Below, one piece after another: positions 1-6,686 of a DNA stretch of 26,774 nt (the first letter of the stretch is position 1; the number at the start of each line of letters is the position of its first letter). The stretch covers positions 1 to 26,774 of the forward strand of contig DAITAZ010000048.1 of the NCBI GenBank assembly GCA_036824045.1, read 5' to 3'. The stretch comes from DAITAZ01 sp036824045 (GTDB lineage: Bacteria > Pseudomonadota > Gammaproteobacteria > Burkholderiales > Rhodocyclaceae). The position numbers and the translations under genes were made by a program. Below the pieces are notes generated by a model. It did no database searches. It was given only the letters and a program-made list of their open reading frames with translations, and was not told where the DNA came from.

Positions 1-561
1 ATCACCACCCCCACCGAGGAATCCGTGCGTCGCGCCATGGCCATCCAGCTCATCATCAACCGGGAATGGGGGGTGGCCAAGAACGAGAACCCGAACCAGG
101 GGGCTTTCGTCATCGACGAACTGACCGACCTGGTGGAAGAAGCGGTGCTCAAGGAATTCGAAGCCATCGCCTCGCGGGGCGGCGTTCTGGGCGCCATGGA
201 AACCGGCTACCAGCGGGGCAAGATCCAGGAGGAGTCGCTCTACTACGAGCACAAGAAGCACGACGGCTCCTACCCGATCATCGGCGTGAATACCTTCCTC
301 AACCCCAAGGGCATGGCCCAGCAGGAAATCGAACTGGCCCGCTCCACGGACGAGGAGAAACAGTCGCAGATCCAGCGCCTGCGCGACTTCCACGCCCGCA
401 ATGCCGAGCAGGCGCCGGCCATGGTGGCCAAGCTGAAGCAGACGGTGATCGACAACGGCAACGTGTTCGCGGTGCTGGTGGACGCCGTGCGCCACTGCTC
501 GCTGGGGCAGATCAGCAGCGCGCTCTATGAGGTGGGCGGGCAGTACCGCCGGAGCATGTAA
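1..561 (+). CDS. icmF: Fused isobutyryl-CoA mutase IcmF, C-terminal fragment
   Basis: The reading frame is open from base 1, so the gene begins outside the window; 186 codons and a TAA stop are visible. The product matches the end of the B12-dependent acyl-CoA mutase catalytic domain: TPTEESVRRAMAIQLIINRE, the NPNQGAFVIDELTDLVEEAV block, GGVLGAMETGYQRGKIQEES, YPIIGVNTFLNPKG, and the terminal SLGQISSALYEVGGQYRR. From memory of the family, these blocks and the end motif fit IcmF, which fuses a B12-binding domain, a MeaI-type GTPase chaperone and the mutase domain and interconverts isobutyryl-CoA and n-butyryl-CoA. The B12 and GTPase parts are outside the window, so a plain methylmalonyl-CoA mutase large subunit cannot be formally excluded. 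A strong hairpin starts 7 bases after the stop. Confidence 0.85.
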   Translation: MTTPTEESVRRAMAIQLIINREWGVAKNENPNQGAFVIDELTDLVEEAVLKEFEAIASRGGVLGAMETGYQRGKIQEESLYYEHKKHDGSYPIIGVNTFLNPKGMAQQEIELARSTDEEKQSQIQRLRDFHARNAEQAPAMVAKLKQTVIDNGNVFAVLVDAVRHCSLGQISSALYEVGGQYRRSM

Positions 562-567
562 GCCTCC

Positions 568-606
568 GCCGAGTGGGCGCCCTCCTTGTGGGGGTGCCCA
601 CTCGGC
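568..606 (+). terminator. Strong hairpin just after icmF (terminator-like, no T run)
   Basis: Left arm GCCGAGTGGGC (568-578) is perfectly complementary to GCCCACTCGGC (596-606). The stem continues inward through one G-T, three C-G and one T-G pair, leaving a 7-base loop (584-590). This gives about 16 paired positions, beginning 7 bases after the icmF stop codon. No T-rich tract follows, so it may stabilise the mRNA 3' end or act with Rho rather than be a classic intrinsic terminator. Confidence 0.5.
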
Positions 607-722
607 AGCGGAGCCCGGGCAAAGGCATCCGCCGGAGGGCAGAGCAGGAATGGCGCGGCGCCGGATCGCGGCGCCGGGAGTTTGTGCAACAGAAAAGAAA
701 TGAAGCCCGCGCTGCCCGAGGT

Positions 723-739
723 CGCTGAAGGCGTCAGCG
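723..739 (-). terminator. Small hairpin downstream of the CNB gene
   Basis: CGCTGA (723-728) pairs with TCAGCG (734-739) around a 5-base loop, 16 bases beyond the CNB stop codon. On the minus strand a T-rich stretch (CATTTCTTTTC) follows only about 20 bases later, so this is a weak terminator candidate at best. Confidence 0.25.
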
Positions 740-754
740 CAGGGCGCGCACCGC

Positions 755-1138
755 TCAAGCCACGGGCTGGGCGCTGAGTTCCTTGAGTTGGGCGTCGCAG
801 TGACGGAGCCGGCGGGCCATGACGCGCATGACCTCAATGGCAAAATAGGGCATTTCCTCCACCAGGAAGCGGAAGCGAGCCTGGTCGATCTCCACGAATG
901 TACAAGCGGTATGCGTGCGCACCGTGGCAGAACGGGGCGCGTCCTCGATCACCGCCAGTTCCCCCACCACATCGCCGGCACCGACGTCCTCCACCGGCAG
1001 GTTGCCCAACAGGATCTGGGCCTTGCCCGAGAGCAGCACGTACATCGCATGTCCGGCATCCCCCTCCCGGAACAGGTGGCCCCCGGCTGCCACGTTGATC
1101 AGATTCGGGTCATGCCGGAACAGGTCGAAGAAAAGCAT
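755..1138 (-). CDS. Stand-alone cyclic-nucleotide-binding (CNB) domain protein
   Basis: A 127-residue protein consisting essentially of one cNMP-binding fold of the Crp/PKA regulatory type. Visible signatures are GGHLFREGDAGHAMYVLLSG (early beta-roll), the VGAGDVVGELAVIEDAPRSA phosphate-binding cassette with the family Gly-Glu and Arg-Ser-Ala, and a C-terminal helix FAIEVMRVMARRLRH. There is no helix-turn-helix, kinase or channel domain, so it is not a complete Crp-like regulator; ligand binding and partners are unknown. The start is supported by a purine-rich GAGGGAGA about 6 bases upstream of the ATG. It converges on icmF and diverges from the monooxygenase-like gene at 1315. It may act as a soluble sensor for another protein, but that is inference. 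Confidence 0.85.
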   Translation of the reverse strand: MLFFDLFRHDPNLINVAAGGHLFREGDAGHAMYVLLSGKAQILLGNLPVEDVGAGDVVGELAVIEDAPRSATVRTHTACTFVEIDQARFRFLVEEMPYFAIEVMRVMARRLRHCDAQLKELSAQPVA

Positions 1139-1182
1139 GGTTCATCTCCCTCAATGCTTGGTGGACTCGCGGACGCAGGGAG

Positions 1183-1213
1183 TGTAACAAAACGGGGGAG
1201 ACGAATTGTTACA
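1183..1213. promoter_or_regulatory. Inverted repeat between divergent genes (operator candidate)
   Basis: TGTAACAA (1183-1190) and TTGTTACA (1206-1213) form a perfect 8-bp inverted repeat with a 15-base spacer, in the 176-bp region between the CNB gene (minus) and the monooxygenase-like gene (plus). The arms are AT-rich in a GC-rich background. Arm centres are 23 bp apart, about two helical turns, as for a dimeric regulator site. It lies 45 bases upstream of the CNB start codon, where that gene's promoter should be. The binding protein is unknown. Confidence 0.45.
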
Positions 1214-1278
1214 GTGCAGGAGACAGACTGGGACGCTCCGTCGATTCAACAAGGGGAGAAGAATCACAATAATCTCGA

Positions 1279-1284
1279 TATAAT
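1279..1284 (+). promoter_or_regulatory. Putative -10 element of the monooxygenase-like gene
   Basis: A perfect TATAAT lies 30 bases upstream of the ATG at 1315, inside a locally AT-rich patch. No convincing -35 hexamer is seen 16-18 bases upstream, so the promoter may need an activator. The predicted transcript would have a leader of about 24 nt. Confidence 0.4.
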
Positions 1285-1314
1285 TTCACTAACTCGAGAA
1301 CAATTACAGCCAAC

Positions 1315-1854
1315 ATGGGTGCGGAAGATATCTTCAGGGTGGTCAGGCGGCGGGCCAAGCCCGGCTGCGCAAAGGCTTACGAGGCTCTGGTGGCGGGCAT
1401 GTTCGACGATGCCCGGCGATTTCACGGCTACCTCGCGGCGGAACTGATTCCGCCCGCCACGCCCGATGGGGAGTACCAGATCGTCCAGCGCTTTGCCACC
1501 CTCTCGGACATGGAGGCCTGGAACGCCTCCGCTGTCCGCGCCGAGTGGATGGAGCGGCTGAGCCATGTGGCCGACGGCCCGCCCGAATACCAGTTGCTGC
1601 ACGGGCTGGACGCCTGGTTTGGCCCCGCGGCCCTGCCCGTGGCCAAGCCGCCGCCACGCTGGCGGATGACGGTCGTGAGCTGGCTGGGCATATTCCCCAC
1701 TGTGGCGGCATTGCTCACCTTTGTGGCACCACGGCTGGACTTCCTGCCCTTTCTCCTGCGCACCGCTGTGATCACGGCGCTCGTGGCAGTGCTCATGGCT
1801 TATGTGATCATGCCCCGGCTCACCCGCTGGATGGGATGGTGGCTACGACGGTAG
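1315..1854 (+). CDS. Antibiotic biosynthesis monooxygenase (ABM)-like domain protein with C-terminal membrane segments
   Basis: A 179-residue protein in two parts. Residues about 1-100 look like an ABM-type dimeric alpha/beta barrel domain: FRVVRRRAKPGCAKAYEALV at the start, then a GYLAAELIPP strand, and a YQIVQRFATLSDMEAWNAS block with the usual strand-helix pattern. Residues about 120-175 hold two hydrophobic segments (MTVVSWLGIFPTVAALLTFV and FLLRTAVITALVAVLMAYVI) followed by a basic end, MPRLTRWMGWWLRR, so the protein should sit in the inner membrane with the ABM domain in the cytoplasm. Similar ABM-plus-membrane proteins are usually annotated only as hypothetical; no substrate can be named. 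The ribosome binding site is weak (GAGAA 14 bases upstream). It converges on the DUF3079 gene with 9 bases between. Confidence 0.8.
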   Translation: MGAEDIFRVVRRRAKPGCAKAYEALVAGMFDDARRFHGYLAAELIPPATPDGEYQIVQRFATLSDMEAWNASAVRAEWMERLSHVADGPPEYQLLHGLDAWFGPAALPVAKPPPRWRMTVVSWLGIFPTVAALLTFVAPRLDFLPFLLRTAVITALVAVLMAYVIMPRLTRWMGWWLRR

Positions 1855-1863
1855 CGAAGCGGC

Positions 1864-2082
1864 TCAGCCCTGCGCGCCGGAGTCCGGGGAAGACGCCACA
1901 TCCTCCTCGGGCGCCAAGTCCCAGTCGCCAAACAGATACCAATCCTCCCCGAGCAACTCTGCCGGATGCTGGGTCCGGCCCGAGCCGTTTCCACAACGCA
2001 GGTCGCCCACAGGGCAGTATTGGTCACAGCCCCAGCAAATCCGCTCCGGGTGCTTGGGGTGCAGAGGAAATTTCTTCGCCAT
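1864..2082 (-). CDS. DUF3079 family small cysteine-rich protein
   Basis: A 72-residue protein with the characteristic start MAKKFPLHPKHPERICWGC and the later block GNGSGRTQHPAELLGEDWYL, recognised as DUF3079, a short proteobacterial family of unknown function. Four cysteines at residues 16, 19, 23 and 30 (C-x2-C-x3-C-x6-C), with histidines 8 and 11 nearby, suggest a small metal-binding site; this is inference. The C-terminal 15 residues are acidic and low in conservation. The start is supported by GAGGTGAG about 8 bases upstream. It diverges from the outer-membrane protein gene at 2267. Confidence 0.85.
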   Translation of the reverse strand: MAKKFPLHPKHPERICWGCDQYCPVGDLRCGNGSGRTQHPAELLGEDWYLFGDWDLAPEEDVASSPDSGAQG

Positions 2083-2177
2083 CCTGAAGCCTCACCTCGT
2101 TCTCATCAGCCGTGGAGGCCGGGCCTGGAAACGCGCCACACCGGATACCTCCAACGGCGAGTCTGGACGCCACACGC

Positions 2178-2229
2178 CCCCTGCATTGGCACAGGGGAAA
2201 ATGGCCCCGTGCCGCGCGCAATCGGCACG
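2178..2229. promoter_or_regulatory. Two adjacent inverted repeats upstream of the outer-membrane protein gene
   Basis: CCCCTG (2178-2183) pairs with CAGGGG (2192-2197), and CGTGCCG (2208-2214) pairs with CGGCACG (2223-2229). Each pair has an 8-base spacer, and the two centres are 31 bp apart, about three helical turns. They lie in the 184-bp divergent region between the DUF3079 gene and the gene at 2267, placed like operator sites. The two repeats differ in sequence, so they would not bind the same protein by simple consensus. Confidence 0.35.
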
Positions 2230-2266
2230 ACAAGATCCCGCAATATTCCGGCAATACACTCGGCTC

Positions 2267-2971
2267 ATGAAAGCCTTTCCCGCCCTGATTGCGCTCCTGA
2301 CCAGCGCATGCCTGCCCCCCCTCGGCTGGGCCGCCCGCCCTTTTGTCACCGATGATGCGCGCCTGACCACCGCCAGAAGCTGTCAGCTTGAGAGTTGGGT
2401 ACGCACCTATCGCAGCGGCAACGAGATATGGGCCCTGCCTGCGTGCAATCCGCAGGGCAACCTGGAATTCACACTGGGTACCGGCCGCGCCCATGCAGAC
2501 AACCTGCCCGCCACCTACGACTATGTGTTCCAGGCCAAGACCTTGTTCCGGCCCCTGGAGCCCGACGGCTGGGGCTGGGGCCTCGCCGTCGGGACCGTCC
2601 GCCACCCGGAGGTCAACCCCGGGCCGAATCTGCTGGGCAACACCTATGCCTACGTACCCGTCTCCTTCGCCCTCAATGGCGAGCGACTTGTACTACACAC
2701 CAACTTAGGCTGGCTGCGCGACCGCGCCAGCGGCACCTCCAAGTCCACCTGGGGCCTGGGCAGCGAGTACCGTGCCACAACGCGCATCCTCGCCATCGCC
2801 GAAGCCTTCGGTGACAACACCGCCAAACCCTATTGGCAGGTGGGTGCGCGATACGCGCTCATCCCGGATCGTGTGCAGATCGACGCGACCGTTGGTCAAC
2901 AGTTCGCCGGCCCCCGGGACAGCCGGTGGATTTCTTTCGGACTGAGACTCACACCAGACGGATTGTTCTGA
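2267..2971 (+). CDS. Predicted outer-membrane beta-barrel or exported protein
   Basis: A 234-residue protein starting MKAFPALIALLTSACLPPLG, a typical signal peptide with likely cleavage after GWA; the frame is open further upstream, but this ATG gives the export signal. The mature part begins RPFVTDDARLTTARSCQLES, a pattern I associate with betaproteobacterial proteins of unknown function, then LPACNPQGNLEFTLGTGRAH with a possible Cys pair. The rest shows alternating short polar and hydrophobic strands (YAYVPVSFAL, LVLHTNLGWL, YWQVGARYAL) and ends in Phe, as outer-membrane barrels usually do. Localisation is therefore predicted as outer membrane; transport substrate or role is unknown. No Shine-Dalgarno sequence is obvious before the ATG. 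It converges on glmS. Confidence 0.7.
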   Translation: MKAFPALIALLTSACLPPLGWAARPFVTDDARLTTARSCQLESWVRTYRSGNEIWALPACNPQGNLEFTLGTGRAHADNLPATYDYVFQAKTLFRPLEPDGWGWGLAVGTVRHPEVNPGPNLLGNTYAYVPVSFALNGERLVLHTNLGWLRDRASGTSKSTWGLGSEYRATTRILAIAEAFGDNTAKPYWQVGARYALIPDRVQIDATVGQQFAGPRDSRWISFGLRLTPDGLF

Positions 2972-3008
2972 ATCGGGATCGGTGCGCCACAGCGCCAACG
3001 TGATTCAG
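2968..3008 (+). terminator. Inverted repeat at the end of the outer-membrane protein gene
   Basis: CTGAATC (2968-2974), overlapping the stop codon, is complementary to GATTCAG (3002-3008), and the intervening DNA contains a smaller GCGC/GCGC pair. No T run follows. It may end the upstream transcript, but support is weak. Confidence 0.25.
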
Positions 3009-3068
3009 GGCCCCAGGGCTTGCGTCCGGTCGAGCGACGGCCAGAAGTCGAACACCCACCTGCCTGCC

Positions 3069-3100
3069 CCCGAAAGACGGAGGGCCGCATCGCGGCCCTC
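3069..3100 (-). terminator. Intrinsic terminator of glmS
   Basis: GAGGGCCGC (3080-3088) and GCGGCCCTC (3092-3100) form a perfect 9-bp stem with a 3-base loop, 23 bases after the glmS stop. On the minus strand it is followed by CGTCTTTCGGGG, a short T-rich tail. The stem would also protect the converging upstream transcript. Confidence 0.65.
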
Positions 3101-3123
3101 TGCTGACGGCTCAACAAACCAGG

Positions 3124-4944
3124 CTATTCCACCGTGACAGATTTGGCGAGGTTGCGGGGTTTGTCGACGTCAGTACCTTTGACCAGCGCTGCATGGTAGG
3201 AGAGGAGTTGCAGAGGGATGACGTGCAGCACGGGAGACAACAAACCGTAGTGCTCCGGCATGTGCAGGATGTGCACACCTTCCGACTCGGGGATCTCGCT
3301 GCCGGCGTCAGCAAACACGTAGAGCTCTCCCCCTCGGGCCTTGACCTCCTGCAGGTTGGATTTGAGCTTTTCCAGCAGGGCATCGGCGGGTGCAACCGCG
3401 ATGACGGGCATTTCCGTGTCCACAAGCGCCAAGGGGCCATGCTTCAGTTCGCCCGCCGGGTAGGCCTCGGCATGGATGTAAGAGATTTCCTTGAGCTTGA
3501 GGGCGCCTTCGAGGGCAATGGGGTAGTGCATGCCCCGGCCGAGGAACAGAGCATGGTGCTTCATGGCAAAGCGCTGGGCCCACTCCTCGATTTCGGGCTC
3601 CAGGCAGAGAACGCGGGCAACGGCGACGGGCAAGTGGCGCAACGCTGCGAGTTGGGCAGTTTCCTCATCCGCAGGGAGGCGGCCCTGGCTCTTGGCGAGG
3701 GTGAGGGTGAGCAGTGCCAGGGCGGCAAGCTGAGTGGTGAATGCCTTGGTGGAGGCCACACCAATCTCGGGACCTGCACGGGTAATGAAACGAAGCTTGG
3801 ATTCGCGGACGATGGCGGATTCCGGCACGTTGCAGATGGCCAGCGTACGGAACATGCCCAGGGCCTTGGCGTGCTTGAGCGCGGCGAGAGTGTCGGCCGT
3901 CTCGCCGGACTGGGAGATGACAACCACGAGGCTGTCGGCCTCCGGCACGGACGTGCGGTAGCGGTATTCGGAGGCAATCTCCACGCTGCACGGCAGACCC
4001 GCCATTTGCTCGATCCAGTAGCGGGCAACCAGACCGGCGTGGAAACTGGTGCCGCAGGCCAAGATGAGGACGCGCCCCACACCGTCAAGGACTTGGCGCG
4101 CTTCAGCGCCAAAGATCTCGGGCGTGATGGAACTAGCGCCACTGACCATTTCCAGCGTATCGCCCAAAGCGCGGGGCTGCTCGAAGATTTCCTTCTGCAT
4201 GTAGTGACGGAACTTGCCCAGTTCCACCGCGTCGGCGGACAGCGACGAAAGCTGCTCGGGCCGCTCCACCGGAGTGCCGTCTATGCGCATGAGGCGGATG
4301 CCCGTGCGGGACAACTCTGCCACGTCGCCATCTTCGAGATAGATCATCCGGCGGGTGACCTGGAGCAGGGCCGAAGCATCGGATGCGGCGTAGTTGCCGC
4401 CCTCACCCGCGCCCAGCACCAGCGGCGACCCCTGACGGGCAACGATGACACGCTCCGGATCGTCCTGTGCGACCACGGCAATGGCGTAGGCACCCACCAG
4501 TTCGGCCAGGCAGGCGCGAACCGCGGCCACGAGATCCGGAGTCTCCTGCCGCTTGGCATGGATCAGGTGGGCGATGACCTCCGTATCGGTCTCCGATGTG
4601 AAGGCGTAGCCGGCTGCGATCAGCGTGGTCTTAAGCTCGGCGTAGTTTTCGATGATGCCGTTGTGCACCACTGCCAACCCCGCACTGATGTGGGGATGGG
4701 CATTGCGCTCGGACGGGACACCGTGGGTTGCCCAACGGGTATGGGCGATACCAACGGGTGCATCCAGCCCTTCGGACTGGGCCTCCAGCTCGGCCACCCG
4801 GCCGACGGCGCGGACCCGGGAAAGCGCGCCGTTGAGCACCGCCAGCCCGGCGGAATCGTACCCGCGGTATTCGAGCTTGCGCAGGCCCTCGAGCAGGATG
4901 GGGACCACATTGCCTTGATCAATGGCTGCAACGATTCCGCACAT
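3124..4944 (-). CDS. glmS: Glutamine--fructose-6-phosphate aminotransferase (isomerizing) GlmS
   Basis: A 606-residue enzyme, close to the 609 of E. coli, that makes glucosamine-6-phosphate from fructose-6-phosphate and glutamine in the cytoplasm, the first committed step to UDP-GlcNAc. The start MCGIVAAI exposes Cys2 as the N-terminal nucleophile of the class II glutaminase domain (residues about 2-220; motifs GIAHTRWATHG and HNGIIENY). Two SIS sugar-isomerase domains follow, with ILACGTSFHAG and ISQSGETADTLAALKHAK in the first and GRGMHYPIALEGALKLKEIS in the second. The C-terminal tail DVDKPRNLAKSVTVE carries the conserved catalytic Lys region. The start has a good GAGGTAA about 5 bases upstream. 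It follows glmU by 70 bases on the same strand, and a terminator lies just downstream, so glmU-glmS is probably one operon. Confidence 0.98.
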   Translation of the reverse strand: MCGIVAAIDQGNVVPILLEGLRKLEYRGYDSAGLAVLNGALSRVRAVGRVAELEAQSEGLDAPVGIAHTRWATHGVPSERNAHPHISAGLAVVHNGIIENYAELKTTLIAAGYAFTSETDTEVIAHLIHAKRQETPDLVAAVRACLAELVGAYAIAVVAQDDPERVIVARQGSPLVLGAGEGGNYAASDASALLQVTRRMIYLEDGDVAELSRTGIRLMRIDGTPVERPEQLSSLSADAVELGKFRHYMQKEIFEQPRALGDTLEMVSGASSITPEIFGAEARQVLDGVGRVLILACGTSFHAGLVARYWIEQMAGLPCSVEIASEYRYRTSVPEADSLVVVISQSGETADTLAALKHAKALGMFRTLAICNVPESAIVRESKLRFITRAGPEIGVASTKAFTTQLAALALLTLTLAKSQGRLPADEETAQLAALRHLPVAVARVLCLEPEIEEWAQRFAMKHHALFLGRGMHYPIALEGALKLKEISYIHAEAYPAGELKHGPLALVDTEMPVIAVAPADALLEKLKSNLQEVKARGGELYVFADAGSEIPESEGVHILHMPEHYGLLSPVLHVIPLQLLSYHAALVKGTDVDKPRNLAKSVTVE

Positions 4945-5014
4945 TCGGCATTACCTCGATTCTGGGAAAACGGATGTTTGCCCCTGCCACGCCCCATGAG
5001 CGCGGCCGGGATGT

Positions 5015-6388
5015 TCATTTCTTGATCTTGACCGGGCGCTTCCAGCCCGCCAACGAGAGCTGCTTGGCCCGGGAAACGGTGAGCTCTCCCGCCGGTGCGT
5101 CCCGAGTCAGCGTGGTGCCCGCACCCAGCGTAGCCCCCTTGCCCACCCGGACCGGTGCCACAAGCTGGGTATCGGAGCCGATGAAGACGTCGTCTTCGAT
5201 CACGGTCTGGTGTTTGTTGGCGCCATCGTAGTTGCAGGTGATGGTGCCGGCGCCGATGTTTACCCTTTGCCCGACAACGGCGTCGCCCACATAGGCGAGA
5301 TGGTTGGCCTTGGAATGCGCGGCGATGGTGGAATTCTTGACCTCCACGAAGTTGCCGATGTGCACATCTTCGGCCAGTACCGTTCCAGGACGCAGACGGG
5401 CATAGGGCCCGAGTTGCCCGCCCGCCCCAACCCGCGCGTCCTCCAGGTGACAGAAGGGCTGCAACCGGCTGCCAGCGCCAATGGAGACGTTCTTGAGCAC
5501 GCAATGAGCGCTGATCCGAACACCGTCACCCAATTCAACCCGGCCCTCAAACACGCAGCCCACATCGATTTCCACATCCCGGCCACAGATCAACTCCCCC
5601 CGCACATCAATGCGGGCGGGGTCGATCAAGGTCACACCGGCCTCCAGCAGGTTCTGGGCGATGGCGCGCTGGTGCAAGCGCTCGAGTTCTGCCAGCTGCA
5701 CCTTGCTATTCACACCCAAGGTCTCCCGATGGGCCGCAGGCTGGGTGGTGGCAATCTCCAGCCCTTCGCCCACGGCCAGGCCGACAATGTCGGTCAGGTA
5801 GTACTCCCCTTGGGCATTGTTGTTGCCGATCTGTCCCAGCCAGCGCCGAAGCGCGGCCAACGGAGCAGCCAGGATGCCCGTATTGACCTCACGAATGGTG
5901 CGTTGGCTTTCCGTGGCGTCCTTTTCCTCAACGATACAGCGCACCCGCCCCGCCTCGTCCCGCACAATGCGGCCGTAGCCATGGGGGTCATCGAGGAATT
6001 CGGTCAGCAGCGCGAAACCACTGTCCCCCGCAGCTGCCAGCAGTCGCCGGAGGGTGTCGGTGGCAATCAGCGGAACGTCCCCATAGAGCACAAGCGCCAT
6101 CCCCTCGCCTTCCAGCTGGGGCAGCGCCTGCTGCACGGCGTGCCCGGTGCCAAGCTGCGGCTCCTGAAGCGCCCAGGCAAGGTCGGGCTGGGGAAACGCC
6201 TCACGCACCTTCTCCCCGCCATGGCCATAGACAACACAGATACGGCTGGGCTCCAAAGCCCGCGCCGTAGCCAGAACATGGCCCAAGAGCGGTTTACCCG
6301 CCAGCGGCTGCAGCACCTTGGGCAAGACAGACCGCATGCGTTTGCCCTGACCGGCTGCGAGAACGATGACTTTCATAGGGATCGGCAT
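5015..6388 (-). CDS. glmU: Bifunctional GlmU: GlcN-1-P acetyltransferase / GlcNAc-1-P uridylyltransferase
   Basis: A 457-residue cytoplasmic enzyme that acetylates glucosamine-1-phosphate and then couples it to UTP to give UDP-GlcNAc. The N-terminal pyrophosphorylase domain (to about residue 230) shows the nucleotidyltransferase signature LAAGQGKRMRSVLPKVLQPL, then LGTGHAVQQALP, LYGDVPLI and the EVNTGILA block. The C-terminal left-handed beta-helix has hexapeptide repeats (VELGDGVRISAHCVLKNVSI onward), the KANHLAYVGDA motif with the catalytic His, and INIGAG-type turns ending in GWKRPVKIKK. The start is uncertain: the ATG at 6388 gives MPIPMKVIV, while the ATG at 6376 (MKVIVLAAGQG) matches the usual family start; neither has a clear Shine-Dalgarno. 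It is the first gene of a likely glmU-glmS operon. Confidence 0.97.
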   Translation of the reverse strand: MPIPMKVIVLAAGQGKRMRSVLPKVLQPLAGKPLLGHVLATARALEPSRICVVYGHGGEKVREAFPQPDLAWALQEPQLGTGHAVQQALPQLEGEGMALVLYGDVPLIATDTLRRLLAAAGDSGFALLTEFLDDPHGYGRIVRDEAGRVRCIVEEKDATESQRTIREVNTGILAAPLAALRRWLGQIGNNNAQGEYYLTDIVGLAVGEGLEIATTQPAAHRETLGVNSKVQLAELERLHQRAIAQNLLEAGVTLIDPARIDVRGELICGRDVEIDVGCVFEGRVELGDGVRISAHCVLKNVSIGAGSRLQPFCHLEDARVGAGGQLGPYARLRPGTVLAEDVHIGNFVEVKNSTIAAHSKANHLAYVGDAVVGQRVNIGAGTITCNYDGANKHQTVIEDDVFIGSDTQLVAPVRVGKGATLGAGTTLTRDAPAGELTVSRAKQLSLAGWKRPVKIKK

Positions 6389-6412
6389 TATGCAAAAAGA
6401 ATTTATCGGGAA

Positions 6413-6421
6413 ATTTTAGCA
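6413..6421 (-). promoter_or_regulatory. Putative extended -10 promoter of glmU
   Basis: On the minus strand TGCTAAAAT matches an extended -10 element (TGN plus a 5-of-6 match to TATAAT). Transcription would start near 6406, giving a leader of about 18-30 nt depending on the glmU start. No good -35 is seen, which is common for extended -10 promoters. Confidence 0.4.
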
Positions 6422-6445
6422 TGGGGGCTCGAACCACCTCCATGC
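6419..6445. promoter_or_regulatory. Imperfect palindrome overlapping the glmU promoter
   Basis: GCATGGGGG (6419-6427) and CCTCCATGC (6437-6445) are complementary at 8 of 9 positions around a 9-base spacer. The repeat overlaps the TG of the putative glmU extended -10 and the spacer region above it, where a repressor would block RNA polymerase. No known regulator is assigned. Confidence 0.3.
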
Positions 6446-6629
6446 ACAATTTCGCTAGATCGGAAAAGTCCCCGCCAACGCCAGCCACGGGGCAAGACGG
6501 CACTCACACTCCTGCGACAAGCCGCAAACCCGGCAAGCAGCAAACTGAAAATGCCGGTTTCGACGGAACCCCCGGAAAAACATACCCGCGACCACCATAT
6601 CGGCGGATTCAAGGAGGCGCTTGACCGTT
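6446..6629. other. Intergenic DNA between gltD and glmU with no recognised gene
   Basis: This forms most of the 298-bp gap between the gltD stop and the glmU start. Short open frames on both strands lack a ribosome binding site, family resemblance and good composition. A GGTTCGAGCCCCC stretch resembles a tRNA T-arm but no cloverleaf can be built. I see nothing else here. Confidence 0.5.
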
Positions 6630-6660
6630 AAACAAAAAGGGATGGCCACAGCCACCCCTT
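6630..6660 (-). terminator. Intrinsic terminator of gltBD
   Basis: Read on the minus strand, AAGGGGTGGC pairs with GCCATCCCTT over 10 positions (one G-U) with a 4-base loop, followed directly by TTTTTGTTT. It lies 26 bases after the gltD stop and should end the gltBD transcript, separating it from glmU. Confidence 0.85.
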
Positions 6661-6686
6661 CTTTCAACCGATCCTCACGGCAAGAG

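Noticed and set aside
657..675. GC-rich hairpin GGCGCCG/CGGCGCC as a terminator
   Set aside because: A 7-bp stem in very GC-rich DNA without a T run on either strand; it could be chance.
4945..5014. A glmS ribozyme or riboswitch in the glmU-glmS gap
   Set aside because: The 70-base gap is too short for the glmS ribozyme and no such structure is visible; that element is typical of Gram-positives.
3193..5025. A 610-codon plus-strand frame opposite glmS
   Set aside because: Shadow of glmS with unnatural composition and no recognisable domain.
6420..6450. tRNA T-arm-like GGTTCGAGCCCCC on the minus strand upstream of glmU
   Set aside because: The T-stem does not pair properly and no anticodon or acceptor stem can be built around it; it is explained as part of the imperfect palindrome.
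5210..6631. A 473-codon plus-strand frame opposite glmU
   Set aside because: Antisense shadow of glmU, extended by chance into the intergenic region.
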